DNA of 25,843 nucleotides from CAZYWA01 sp964650975 [NCBI: uncultured bacterium] (GCA_964650975.1 CAZYWA010000038.1:1-25843), one strand, 5' to 3'. Shown: positions 16,121 through 23,798, counted from the first letter of the stretch. The notes: generated from the letters alone by a model not told the origin. Translations and numbers: made by a program.

Positions 16121-16749
16121 CGATTTCCTCCGGTTCTCGCGGCGAGCACGAAGACGCGCGCCAGCACGCGCCGGCCACGGCACGCAATCGCGATCCGATC
16201 CTCCAGGTGCTGCGCCGGGTCCTTCCCGAGCGCGGGCTGGTGCTCGAGATCGCGAGTGGCTCGGGCGAGCACGCGGTCTACTTCGCCCGGCATTTGCCGG
16301 GTGTCGTGTGGCAGCCGAGCGACGCCGACCCGGAGTCGCGCGCCAGCGCTCAGGCTTGGCGCGTCGCCGAGGTGATCTCCAACGTGCGTGGGCCGCTCGG
16401 CCTCGACGTGACTCGCGAGCCCTGGCCGATCCGCGCCGCCGACGCCGTGGTGTGCATCAACATGGTTCACATCTCGCCGTGGGCCGCCACCGAAGCGCTG
16501 CTGCGCGGCGCCGCGCGGATTCTCTCACCGGGTGGGCCGCTCTACCTCTACGGTCCCTATCACGTGGGCGGCCGTCCGACCGCGCCCAGCAACGCCGCGT
16601 TCGACGAGAGCCTGCGCTTGCGCGATCCCTCGTGGGGTGTGCGGAATCTCGAGGACGTGCTGCGCGCCGCCGAAAGCGCTGGACTCGCGCACGTCGAGAC
16701 CGTGTCGATGCCGGCCAACAACCTGTCGGTCGTGTTCCGGCGCGCGTAG
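16117..16749 (+). CDS. DUF938-type SAM-dependent methyltransferase (210 aa)
   Basis: Small class I methyltransferase resembling the DUF938 family (PF06080). Motif I is VLEIASGSGEHAVYFARHLP, followed by WQPSDADPESRAS, and then DAVVCINMVHISPW, LLRGAARILSPGGPLYLYGPY and a C-terminal NNLSVVFRR, all characteristic of that family. The GTG start at 16117 overlaps the TGA of the radical SAM gene (GTGA), with GAGGTG just upstream, so the two are almost certainly cotranscribed and coupled. The substrate is not known for the family. It may methylate the product of the upstream radical SAM enzyme, but only the operon structure supports this. Confidence 0.88.
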   Translation: MTISSGSRGEHEDARQHAPATARNRDPILQVLRRVLPERGLVLEIASGSGEHAVYFARHLPGVVWQPSDADPESRASAQAWRVAEVISNVRGPLGLDVTREPWPIRAADAVVCINMVHISPWAATEALLRGAARILSPGGPLYLYGPYHVGGRPTAPSNAAFDESLRLRDPSWGVRNLEDVLRAAESAGLAHVETVSMPANNLSVVFRRA

Positions 16750-16827
16750 CCCTAGGCCTCGGCGGCGAAGCGGCCGCGTGCTCCCAGGGTCGCCGCGCCA
16801 GCGTGCTTCACGGCGAGGGCGTGGGGA

Positions 16828-17394
16828 CTACGGCGAGGCGGGCGGGGTGGAGATCGGAAACGAGAGGCCGCGTTCCCGGGCGCGCCGTCCGAGCGCATCC
16901 ACGAAGCGTTCCGGGTCGGTCGGTGAGATCACCAGTGGACGCCGCGACGAGCTGCGGATGGCCAGCAGCTCCGGCTGACCGGTGAGGAAGAGGTCGAAGG
17001 CGCCGGTGCCGCGGTTCCAGAAGCGTCCATAGGTGCCGTAGAAGCCGCCTACCCGGAAGAGACCCAGGGTGGGACCGCGGAAGAACTCCTCGGCATCGGT
17101 CACCGCCGCGATTCGCTCGAGTGGAATCCGCACCGCGCCGATCGGACGCTCGACCAGGAGCTCGTCGCGAGTGACGGTGAACGCGAGGGGCCGGAAGAGC
17201 GACGCGACGCCGAAGATCGTGATGGTCGCGAGCGGCAGCACGAACGGCCACGGCCGGTGGCTGGTGACGTAGAGGCTCACCGCCAGCACCGCCGGCAGCA
17301 CCACGCCCACGCCGTAACCCACGATGTAGGTCACGAGCTTCATCGGGGTGGTGAGTGTCGCGGGGAAGCGGGCGACGCTGGCCTCGTCGGTCAT
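16828..17394 (-). CDS. PH-domain-like membrane protein (188 aa)
   Basis: Two hydrophobic segments near the N-terminus (VTYIVGYGVGVVLPAVLAVS, about 21-40, and FVLPLATITIFGVASLF, about 51-67) are followed by a cytoplasmic region of about 110 residues: LAFTVTRDELLVERPIGAVR, IPLERIAAVTD, GGFYGTYGRFWNRGTGAFDLF, PTDPERFVDAL. This is the layout of bacterial PH-like proteins (bPH family), where a short TM hairpin precedes a pleckstrin-homology fold. The function is unknown. ATG 17394 is chosen; frame extensions upstream run antisense to the SDR gene. It is convergent with the DUF938 gene and divergent from the SDR gene, with a GC hairpin element in the shared upstream region. Confidence 0.75.
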   Translation of the reverse strand: MTDEASVARFPATLTTPMKLVTYIVGYGVGVVLPAVLAVSLYVTSHRPWPFVLPLATITIFGVASLFRPLAFTVTRDELLVERPIGAVRIPLERIAAVTDAEEFFRGPTLGLFRVGGFYGTYGRFWNRGTGAFDLFLTGQPELLAIRSSSRRPLVISPTDPERFVDALGRRARERGLSFPISTPPASP

Positions 17395-17450
17395 GGCGCG
17401 AGAGTGTACTGCCCCGCAGCCCGGGATCTCGGCGCGAGCTCGTCCGCAGC

Positions 17451-17484
17451 GTGGCGCTGGCGGGGGACGAGCCCCCGCGCTACG
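17451..17484. repeat. GC hairpin element upstream of the SDR gene
   Basis: GCGGGGG (17460-17466) pairs perfectly with CCCCCGC (17472-17478) around ACGAG. The stem extends imperfectly outward through GTGGCGC and GCGCTAC. It lies between the divergent PH-domain and SDR genes, about 25 bases before the SDR start. A degenerate relative lies at 18775-18796. It could be a structured leader or a dispersed repeat. Confidence 0.5.
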
Positions 17485-17508
17485 TTTTCGGCCTTTGCGG
17501 GGGGACAC

Positions 17509-18363
17509 GTGAGCGCGGAAACGCCCAGGGTGGCGCTGGTCACCGGCACGTCGAGCGGCTTCGGGTTGCTCGCGAGCGTCGAGCTCGCGCGTGCCGGATT
17601 CACCGTGATCGCCACGATGCGGAATCTCGGCAAGCGCCAGGCGCTGCTCGACGCGGCGAGCCAGGCGGGCGTGGCGGTGGACGTGCAGCCGCTCGACGTC
17701 ACCGACGCCGCGACCATCGCGGCGAGCGTCGCCTACGTGCGCGAGCACCACGGCCGGATCGACGTGCTGGTCAACAACGCCGGTTACGGGCTGATCGGCC
17801 CGGTCGAGGACATGACCGCCACGCAGTTCCGCGCGCAGCTCGAGACCAATGTGGTGGGGCTCGCCGAGGTCACTCGCGCCTTCCTGCCGATGATGCGGGC
17901 GCAGCGCTCGGGGCGCATCATCAACATCTCGTCGATGGGCGGCCGCACCACGTTCCCGGTGTTCGCGCCGTATCACGCGAGCAAGTTCGCGGTGGAAGGG
18001 CTGACCGAGGCGATGCAGTACGAGCTCAAGCCGTTCGGGATCGACGTGGTGCTGGTCGAGCCGGGTGCTTTCGGCACCGATTTCGATGGCGGCAGCATGG
18101 TGCGCGCGCTGGCGCCCGCGAGCCCGTACACGCCGATCCTCGCCAACATGGACGCGCGCATGAAGACGTTCCGGTTCCTGGCGCAGAACCCGAAGCGGGT
18201 GGGTCGCGCCATCGCGCGCGCGGCGACCGCCCGGCGGCCCAGGCTTCGCTACACCGTGGGAATCGACGCGACCGTGTTTCTGGCGATTCGACCGTTCGTG
18301 CCGTGGCGGGTGCGCCACTGGATCAACGCGCGCATGATCGGGATCCCGTTCCGGCTGCCATGA
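17509..18363 (+). CDS. Short-chain dehydrogenase/reductase (284 aa)
   Basis: Classical SDR oxidoreductase acting on an unknown alcohol or carbonyl with NAD(P). Rossmann cofactor motif TGTSSGFG (12-19), LDVTDAATI, VLVNNAGYG (NNAG at 89-92), catalytic Ser142 in NISSMGG, Tyr155 and Lys159 in YHASKFAVEG, and VEPGAFGT after the active site. Arg38 in ATMRNL after the second strand favours NADP(H) over NAD(H), by analogy with other SDRs. GTG 17509 is chosen because GGGGGG at 17500-17505 gives a ribosome site and the protein then starts just before the Rossmann strand. Its stop overlaps the next ATG (ATGA), so it forms an operon with the DUF4345-like gene. Confidence 0.9.
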   Translation: MSAETPRVALVTGTSSGFGLLASVELARAGFTVIATMRNLGKRQALLDAASQAGVAVDVQPLDVTDAATIAASVAYVREHHGRIDVLVNNAGYGLIGPVEDMTATQFRAQLETNVVGLAEVTRAFLPMMRAQRSGRIINISSMGGRTTFPVFAPYHASKFAVEGLTEAMQYELKPFGIDVVLVEPGAFGTDFDGGSMVRALAPASPYTPILANMDARMKTFRFLAQNPKRVGRAIARAATARRPRLRYTVGIDATVFLAIRPFVPWRVRHWINARMIGIPFRLP

Positions 18364-18773
18364 AGGGGAACATGCGGCTCGCCCGGCGGGTGTTGATGGC
18401 CGCGGCGGGGGTGTTCGGGGTGATCGGCCTGGGTTGCCTGATCGCGCCTGCCGCGTTGCTCGGAACCGTCGACGTCGAGCTTCCCACCGCGACCGCGCGG
18501 GTCGAGATCTACGCGTGGTACGGCGGGCTCGAGCTGGGAATCGCCGCGTTTCTCGCGCTCTGTGCGTCACGCGGCGACTGGGTGCGGCTTGGCCTCACCG
18601 CCTCGTCGCTGATGCTCGGAGGTTTGGGCCTCGCGCGCCTCCTCGGCGCGTTGGCGCTCACCGGCACGCACTGGATTCACTACCCGCTCGCGGCGGCCGA
18701 GCTGGGCGGCGCAGCGCTTTGCATCTGGGCATCTCGCCGAGTGCCCAACCCGCGCTCCCCGCTCTGGTTCTGA
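18360..18773 (+). CDS. DUF4345-like small membrane protein (137 aa)
   Basis: Integral membrane protein with about four hydrophobic segments: VLMAAAGVFGVIGLGCLIAP, YAWYGGLELGIAAFLALCAS, LGLTASSLMLGGLGLARLLG and YPLAAAELGGAALCIWAS. The E-I/L-YAWYGG-E-G sequence followed by a LARLLG segment resembles DUF4345 family proteins, whose function is unknown. ATG 18360 overlaps the SDR stop codon by four bases, so it is translationally coupled to the reductase. It could be a membrane partner or simply a co-expressed protein. Confidence 0.78.
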   Translation: MKGNMRLARRVLMAAAGVFGVIGLGCLIAPAALLGTVDVELPTATARVEIYAWYGGLELGIAAFLALCASRGDWVRLGLTASSLMLGGLGLARLLGALALTGTHWIHYPLAAAELGGAALCIWASRRVPNPRSPLWF

Positions 18774-18774
18774 G

Positions 18775-18796
18775 CGAGGAACGAGCCCGCGCTACG
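18775..18796. repeat. Degenerate second copy of the GC hairpin element
   Basis: GAGGAACGAGCCCGCGCTACG resembles the right half of the element at 17451-17484 (GGGGGACGAGCCCCCGCGCTACG) but has lost two C bases and the left stem arm. It lies in the convergent gap after the DUF4345-like gene. On the minus strand its GTAGCGC sequence supplies the TAG stop of the next gene. Confidence 0.35.
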
Positions 18797-19310
18797 ACGG
18801 ACGGCGCGACGCCAGCACCAAGGCGGAGCCGATCCACACCGCGATGAGCGCGAACTTGAGGCTCGCGAAAACGCCGGTCATGAACGCCACGGGCGAGGTG
18901 ACCGTGGCGCCCATCGCGAGGATGCGGAAAATCCCCTGGTTTTCCAGCGCGTCGCAGAGCGCCGCGAAGATCGGCGCCTTGACCAGAGCGCTCCGGTAGA
19001 AGGCGCTACCCGGTGCCAGCTTGCGGCTCGCCTTCCACCCGGTGAATGCCAGCGCCGAGCCGTAGAACGCGAGGAACGCGTAGTCGCCGATCGTGTCATC
19101 GTGCGCGGTGCGCGCGATCGCACCGTCGCCCGCGCTCCACATCACCACCGTCGAGGCGGCGCGCTCGGTGGTGAACGCCAGCTCGAGGCACATGATGTTG
19201 GGATGGGTGCCGAAGCGGAGCCTGGCGGTCGGGCACTCGGTGGTGCTCCACAGGATCGAGCCCGTGGTGAGCGCGGTCAGCACCGCGACGCTTGCGAGCA
19301 CGTAGCGCAT
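18792..19310 (-). CDS. Small membrane protein of unknown function (172 aa)
   Basis: Not recognised. It begins MRYVLASVAVLTALTTGSIL, a hydrophobic N-terminal segment that is a membrane anchor or uncleaved signal. A polar stretch of about 50 residues with two cysteines follows (TTECPTARLRFGTHPNIMC), then further hydrophobic segments (YAFLAFYGSALAFTGW, FALIAVWIGSALVLA) separated by amphipathic stretches. ATG 19310 lies 17 bases after the amidohydrolase stop, with GGGGA upstream, so it is the last gene of the minus-strand run that starts with the XdhC-family gene. The residue layout does not point to transport or enzymatic activity. Confidence 0.7.
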   Translation of the reverse strand: MRYVLASVAVLTALTTGSILWSTTECPTARLRFGTHPNIMCLELAFTTERAASTVVMWSAGDGAIARTAHDDTIGDYAFLAFYGSALAFTGWKASRKLAPGSAFYRSALVKAPIFAALCDALENQGIFRILAMGATVTSPVAFMTGVFASLKFALIAVWIGSALVLASRRPS

Positions 19311-19327
19311 CGAACGAGATCCCCGCG

Positions 19328-20830
19328 TCAGAACGATTTCCCGAACGCCAGCCACTCGTCGGGGGTGTGCGCGACGCCGGCCTTGATCGACCACGTCACG
19401 TGTCGCATCGCCGAGATGTCTGCGAGCGGATCGCCCTTCACCAGCACCAGGTTCGCGCGCTTTCCTTCGCTCACCGTGCCGGTCTCGCGATCGATCCCGA
19501 GCATGTGCGCCGGCACCGAGGTGGCGGCCACGATGGCCTCCATCGGGCTCAGTCCCGCCCGCACGAGCAGCTCGAGCTCGCGGATCGTCGACGGGCCGTG
19601 GAACATCGAGGTGAGGAGCGGCCAGCAGCCGGAGTCGGTGCCGAGCGCGATCGGGATACCGGCGTCGTGGATGGCGCTGAGTGCGCGCAGCGCGTGGTCG
19701 ACCTGGCTGTGGAACGCCCGTTCGCCGAAGAGGAACCGGCCGGCGAGTGGCCGCACGAAGTCCGGAATCCAGCTCGGTGAGCTCAGATCCACGACTCCTC
19801 GCGTGACGGTGTCCCACGCCGCGTCGTCGTTGGCGGTGTCGCGCTCGACCTTCGGCGTGAGCTTCACCACCAGCGGATCGTCGAGTCGCGCGCGTTCGTA
19901 GCGCACCAGCAAGAGATCGTAGACCGTGAGCGTGCTCATCACGGTCACGCCCTGCGCTTTCATGCGTCGCAGCGTCTCGGCGCTGGGCGATCCGTCCGGA
20001 TAGCCCGAGTGCACCATCACCTTCGGCGAAAGCTCGAGGGCTCGCTGGTGCTCTTCGTCCGACATGCTGTGCACGAAGACCGGCATCTGGCGCGCCGCGG
20101 TCTCGTCGCGGATGCGCCCGCGCATGGCCGCGTCGAAGATCGGCCACACGTCGATGGGGCCGAAGCCGCGCTCGATGGTGACCTTCACGCCCACCACACC
20201 CGGCGCGCCGCGCACCGCATCGAGCTCGTGGATCAGGCGCTCGGGACCGTCGATGGGCTCCCACAGATTGCCGAAGGTGTCGCCGCGCTGCTTGGCGTCG
20301 CCGAAGTAGCCGCCGAGCGGCGTCAGGAAGGGCGCCAGCATCAGCACGTCGGGGCCGGCGCCGGTCTGCTCGACCTGCATGCGTGCCCAGGCGAGCAGAT
20401 CCTTCGGCGCACCCGCGTCGAGCACCGTGGTGACGCCCGCGGCGACGTAAGCCGGAAGCTCGTCGCTGCGCAGGCGCTGGTAAGCCTCGGGCGAGTCGTG
20501 ACGGATCATCGATCCGGGCACCGAGTCGAGGTGGACGTGCGAATCGATGAGGCCGGGCAGTAGCGTCAGCCCGCTGGCATCGATCACCGCGCGGCTGCCG
20601 GTGTCGAGCTCGTGACCGATGCGGGCGATGCGATCGCCGTCGATCAGGATCGTGACGTTCTCGCTGGGCGGTGCACCGGTGCCGTCGATCACCCGCGCGT
20701 GCACGATCGCGAGCGGGCCCGAGATCGCGAGGGCGGGTGTGGCGAGGGCGAGCGTCGCGGCCGCCGCCAGCGAGGACGCGGCGACGGCGTGGGCACGCCA
20801 GGACGTTCCTGGATGGCGGGCGAGGGTCAT
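19328..20830 (-). CDS. Secreted amidohydrolase-family protein (500 aa)
   Basis: Metal-dependent hydrolase of the amidohydrolase superfamily, imidazolonepropionase/prolidase-like branch. The N-terminus (AVAASSLAAAATLALATPALA) is a Sec signal peptide with cleavage likely after ALA at about residue 35, so it acts outside the cytoplasm. Motifs: VIDGTGAPP, ILIDGDRIARIG, LPGLIDSHVHLDS (metal ligands His98, His100), GVTTVLDAGAP, GVVGVKVTIERG (candidate bridging lysine), PVFVHSMSDEEHQ, VMVHSGYPDG, IALGTDSGC (catalytic Asp), and the C-terminal GKRANLVLVKGDPL. ATG 20830 overlaps the upstream MobA-like stop by four bases (ATGA). The substrate is unknown, possibly a peptide, lactone or cyclic amide. Confidence 0.88.
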   Translation of the reverse strand: MTLARHPGTSWRAHAVAASSLAAAATLALATPALAISGPLAIVHARVIDGTGAPPSENVTILIDGDRIARIGHELDTGSRAVIDASGLTLLPGLIDSHVHLDSVPGSMIRHDSPEAYQRLRSDELPAYVAAGVTTVLDAGAPKDLLAWARMQVEQTGAGPDVLMLAPFLTPLGGYFGDAKQRGDTFGNLWEPIDGPERLIHELDAVRGAPGVVGVKVTIERGFGPIDVWPIFDAAMRGRIRDETAARQMPVFVHSMSDEEHQRALELSPKVMVHSGYPDGSPSAETLRRMKAQGVTVMSTLTVYDLLLVRYERARLDDPLVVKLTPKVERDTANDDAAWDTVTRGVVDLSSPSWIPDFVRPLAGRFLFGERAFHSQVDHALRALSAIHDAGIPIALGTDSGCWPLLTSMFHGPSTIRELELLVRAGLSPMEAIVAATSVPAHMLGIDRETGTVSEGKRANLVLVKGDPLADISAMRHVTWSIKAGVAHTPDEWLAFGKSF

Positions 20831-21438
20831 CGGTGGGATCTCGCTTCTCCCAAACGGCGGCCGGCCTCGATCAGGTCGGCCGCCGAGTCCACGTCGAACG
20901 GGTCGCCGGTATCGTCGCATGGAACCTCGATCACGGCGTGAGCCCGCATGAGGCGGCGCGCGCCCTGGTCGCCGGTGAGAGTCAGCGCCTCGGGCCAGTG
21001 AGCGCGCGCGAGAAGCGCCGGATTCCGCCGCTCGCCGCGATAGGTCGCGACCGCGAGCTCGGCGCCGCTCGCGTGCGCCGCCGCGAGTCTGCGGTAGGCC
21101 TCGCTTCCCACCAGCGGCTGATCGCCGAGACCGATGCAGAGCCCGTCGATGTCGCGGGCACCGTTCACGTGCATCACGGCCGCGCGCACGCTGCTCGCGA
21201 TGCCCTCCTCGCACTCGGGATTCGCCACCAGCGTCACCGCGCGAGGGATCACGGCACCGAGAGGGCCGGACACGGCGCCCACGACGGCGATCACCGGTCC
21301 CGCCTGGCTCGCCAGGGCGGCGTCGATCGCGTGGCGCAGCAGTGTTCGCCCGGCGAGAGGCGCCAGCAGCTTGTCGCCTCCGAAGCGCGAGCCGCTGCCG
21401 GCGGCGAGGATCGCGATCACGACGCGGGGCGCCGCCAT
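20827..21438 (-). CDS. MobA-like nucleotidyltransferase (molybdenum cofactor cytidylyltransferase type, 203 aa)
   Basis: NTP-transferase of the MobA-like family (NTP_transf_3). The N-terminal signature ILAAGSGSRFGGDKLLAPLA binds the nucleotide, and LCIGLGDQPLV supplies the metal-binding Asp. TYRGERRNPALLAR and the C-terminal DTGDPFDVDSAADL are typical of MocA, which attaches CMP to molybdopterin for xanthine dehydrogenase-type enzymes. Its position 7 bases after the XdhC-family stop supports that role, since both proteins mature molybdenum hydroxylases. ATG 21438 has only a weak GAAG upstream and probably depends on coupling. Its stop overlaps the amidohydrolase start. Confidence 0.85.
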   Translation of the reverse strand: MAAPRVVIAILAAGSGSRFGGDKLLAPLAGRTLLRHAIDAALASQAGPVIAVVGAVSGPLGAVIPRAVTLVANPECEEGIASSVRAAVMHVNGARDIDGLCIGLGDQPLVGSEAYRRLAAAHASGAELAVATYRGERRNPALLARAHWPEALTLTGDQGARRLMRAHAVIEVPCDDTGDPFDVDSAADLIEAGRRLGEARSHR

Positions 21439-21445
21439 CGCTTCT

Positions 21446-22564
21446 TCAATGAATCGGACCGCTGCGGTCGCGCAGACGCGCGCCGTCGCGGCCGGTGCGG
21501 AGCGCGATCACCTCGGCGAGGATCGAGATCGCGGTCTCCTCGGGAGTGCGCGCGCCGATGTCGAGGCCGATCGGCGACGCGATGCGCGCGATGTCCGCTT
21601 CGCCGATCCCGGCCTCGCGCAGCCGGGCGACTCGCTTCGCGTGAGTCTTGCGGCTGCCCATGGCGCCCACGTAGGAGGCTTTCGAGCGCAACCCGCCGGC
21701 GAGCGCCGGAACGTCGATGCGCGGATCGTGCGACAGCACCACCACCGCGTCGCGCTCGTCGAGCACGCGCCGCGCCAGGAAATCTTGCGGCCAGTCCACC
21801 CGCACTTCGTCGGCCTCGGGAAATCGCGCGGCGGTGGCGAACACCGCGCGCGGATCGACCACCGTGACCCGATAGCCGAGAATCTTGGCGATCCGCGCCA
21901 GCGCGCGGGTGAAGTCCTGCGCGCCGAAGACCAACAGCTCGGGCGGTGCCGCGCACACGTCGACGAACACCGCGACGTCGTCGAGCCCCGGCTGCCCGCA
22001 CGGACCGTAGTGGCGGAGCGCCGTGCCGCCGTGATCGACCAGCCCGCGCGCGTCGCGCGCCACCACGCGATCGAGCTCGGCATCGCCCAGGCCGCCGGTC
22101 GCGGCGTCGCTCTCGTGCGCGGGCACCAGGAGCTTCGCGCCCGCGTGCCCTCCGCTCACCACGGTGCAGATCGCGAACGGCGCGTCGCGCGCGAAGGCGC
22201 CGGCGAGCGCTTTCGCCATCTCCGGCGTGAATCCCTGCGCCGCCGGGCCGGCGGCGCGGATCGGCTCGACCAGCACGTCGATCGAAGCACCGCAGGTGAG
22301 CGCGACGGTGAAGGTCTCGTCGGCGTCCGAGCTGAACTGCAGGATCTGGCGCTCTCCGGAGAGCGCCACGCGGTGGGCCTCGCCGACCACCGCCGACTCG
22401 ACGCAGCCACCCGAGAGCGAGCCCACCACCTCGCGCCGACCGTTCACGGCGAGGCAGGCACCGGGCTGCCGCGGGCCCGAGCCGATGACGCCGACCAGCG
22501 TCGCCACGGCCACCGGCTCGCCGGCCTCGAGCCAGCGCACCACGTCCTCGATGATCTGCTTCAC
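21446..22564 (-). CDS. XdhC/CoxI-family molybdenum hydroxylase maturation protein (372 aa)
   Basis: Two-domain XdhC family protein, which binds and protects the molybdenum cofactor and hands it to xanthine dehydrogenase or CO dehydrogenase-like enzymes. The N-terminal XdhC_CoxI domain has VATLVGVIGSGPRQPGACLA and the SGGCVE motif (Cys54). The C-terminal Rossmann-like domain has LLVFGAQDFTRALARIAK, VTVVDPRAVFATAARFP, VVVLSHDPRIDVPAL, YVGAMGSRKTH and PIGLDIGARTPEETAISI. I chose GTG 22564 (KQIIEDVVRWLEAGEPVA follows) because the frame upstream is not protein-like and contains the palindromic element. It is the first gene of a four-gene minus-strand run. No hydroxylase subunit genes are in the window. 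Confidence 0.87.
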   Translation of the reverse strand: MKQIIEDVVRWLEAGEPVAVATLVGVIGSGPRQPGACLAVNGRREVVGSLSGGCVESAVVGEAHRVALSGERQILQFSSDADETFTVALTCGASIDVLVEPIRAAGPAAQGFTPEMAKALAGAFARDAPFAICTVVSGGHAGAKLLVPAHESDAATGGLGDAELDRVVARDARGLVDHGGTALRHYGPCGQPGLDDVAVFVDVCAAPPELLVFGAQDFTRALARIAKILGYRVTVVDPRAVFATAARFPEADEVRVDWPQDFLARRVLDERDAVVVLSHDPRIDVPALAGGLRSKASYVGAMGSRKTHAKRVARLREAGIGEADIARIASPIGLDIGARTPEETAISILAEVIALRTGRDGARLRDRSGPIH

Positions 22565-22609
22565 CCGAGGATCGTAGCGCAGGGCCGCCGGTCTCGGCGT
22601 GTTCGCTCC

Positions 22610-22684
22610 GGAGGGCTGCGGTCCCTCGCAGCCGCAGCGTTCCATCGCGATCCAGCGCGGCGGACGCGACGAAGCGCGTCCACC
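22610..22684 (+). repeat. Palindromic intergenic element, copy 3
   Basis: A 75-bp unit between the divergent XdhC-family and oxyR genes. It starts GGAGGGCTGCGGTCCCTC and ends with a decayed right arm, GGACGCGACGAAGCGCGTCC (22662-22681) plus ACC. The interior CATCGCGA matches copy 1. Orientation is the same as copy 1. Confidence 0.75.
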
Positions 22685-22755
22685 AACCGTTCTCGCGCCT
22701 TTTTCGCTCCTCGCGTCGAACACCACGTCGATGGGGCTCGCTGAGAACATCTACA

Positions 22756-22789
22756 TATCACCCTTTAAAATGTGATAGTCGTTTACTAT
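22756..22789 (+). promoter_or_regulatory. OxyR-like operator overlapping the oxyR start codon
   Basis: ATAG (22775-22778), 7 bases, then CTAT (22786-22789) exactly matches the outer positions of an OxyR half-site (ATAG-N7-CTAT). It covers the first two bases of the ATG at 22788. Just upstream, TATCAC (22756-22761) and GTGATA (22772-22777) form a perfect 6-bp inverted repeat with a 10-base spacer. The whole stretch is markedly AT-rich for this genome. It probably mediates autoregulation of oxyR. Confidence 0.6.
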
Positions 22790-23705
22790 GAACTACAGAC
22801 CGCATCCGTTCACGCTCCGGCAGCTCCAGTACGTGCTGGCGGTGGCCGAAGAGCTGTCGTTCCGGCGCGCGGCGGAGCGTTGCCACGTCTCGCAGCCCTC
22901 CTTGAGCGCCCAGCTCGCCCAGCTCGAGGAGGCGCTCGGGGTTCAGCTCTTCGAGCGGGACCGGCGGCGGGTGCTCGCGACCGCGGCCGGGGAGGAGATC
23001 GTCGAGCGCGCGCGGCGGCTCCTGCTCGGCGCCGACGACTTGCTGGCGGCGAGCCAGCGCGCCGGCGATCCGCTCGCCGGCGTGATCCGGATCGGCGTCA
23101 TCCCCACGATCTCGCCCTATCTCTTGCCGGCGATGGCGCCGCGGTTACGGCGTGCGTTCCCGCGGCTCACCATCGCGTGGCGCGAGGACAAGACCGCGAG
23201 CCTGGCCATGGCGCTCGGCGCCGGCGAGCTGGACGCCGCGCTGCTCGCGCTCGAAGCGGACATCGGCGACGTGGAGCACGAGTCGATCGCGGCCGATCCG
23301 TTCGTGCTCGCGACGCTCCCCGGTCACCCGCTGGCCCGTAAATCGGGACCGGTCGCCTCGCAAGAGCTGCGCGGCACTGAAGTCCTGCTGCTCGACGACG
23401 GACACTGCTTCCGGAACCAGGCGCTCGAGGTGTGCACTGCTGCTCGCTCGCACGAGAGCGAATTCCGGGCGACCAGCCTCGCGACGCTGGTTCAGATGGT
23501 CGCGCAGGGAGCGGGCGTCACGCTGCTGCCGGCGCTCTCGGTCCCGGTCGAGGCCAAGCGAGCGGGGCTCAGGGTCCGCCGCCTCGCCTCGCCCGCGGCG
23601 CACCGCACCATCGCGCTGGTATGGCGAAAGGGCGGAGCCCTCGCGAAACCACTCCGCGAAATCGCGAGTGCAATGCGCGCCGCGTTCCCGTCCGCCACTG
23701 CATAG
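22788..23705 (+). CDS. oxyR: OxyR, LysR-type hydrogen peroxide sensor (305 aa)
   Basis: LysR-type transcription regulator. An N-terminal helix-turn-helix is seen in FTLRQLQYVLAVAEELSFRR and CHVSQPSLSAQLAQLEEALG, followed by a LysR substrate-binding domain from about residue 95. The OxyR identity rests on DDGHCFRNQALEVC, which places Cys207 and Cys216 nine residues apart, the same spacing as the peroxide-sensing pair Cys199/Cys208 of E. coli OxyR. The nearby LATLVQMVAQGAGVTLLPAL is also typical. ATG 22788 lies within an OxyR-like site, with no Shine-Dalgarno sequence, so the transcript may be leaderless. It is divergent from the XdhC-family gene; the aldehyde dehydrogenase follows 102 bases downstream on the same strand and could be a target. 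Confidence 0.92.
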   Translation: MNYRPHPFTLRQLQYVLAVAEELSFRRAAERCHVSQPSLSAQLAQLEEALGVQLFERDRRRVLATAAGEEIVERARRLLLGADDLLAASQRAGDPLAGVIRIGVIPTISPYLLPAMAPRLRRAFPRLTIAWREDKTASLAMALGAGELDAALLALEADIGDVEHESIAADPFVLATLPGHPLARKSGPVASQELRGTEVLLLDDGHCFRNQALEVCTAARSHESEFRATSLATLVQMVAQGAGVTLLPALSVPVEAKRAGLRVRRLASPAAHRTIALVWRKGGALAKPLREIASAMRAAFPSATA

Positions 23706-23768
23706 CCCCCGAGCACCGGGACGGTTCGAGAGCAGGTCCGGTCGGGTTCGCGGCGCGGCGCTCTCGGC

Positions 23769-23798
23769 TTGACGCGTTCGCGGGCGTTGCGGTTGGCT
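23769..23798 (+). promoter_or_regulatory. Possible promoter of the aldehyde dehydrogenase gene
   Basis: TTGACG at 23769-23774 is a good -35 match. The best -10 candidate after 18 bases, TTGGCT (23793-23798), is poor. No clear ribosome site lies before ATG 23808. Weakly supported. Confidence 0.28.

Noticed and set aside
13865-16183. 772-codon open frame on the minus strand opposite the radical SAM gene
   Set aside because: Composition is His/Asp/Arg/Val-rich with no domain motif, and it lies fully antisense to a gene with clear catalytic motifs; a typical high-GC shadow frame.
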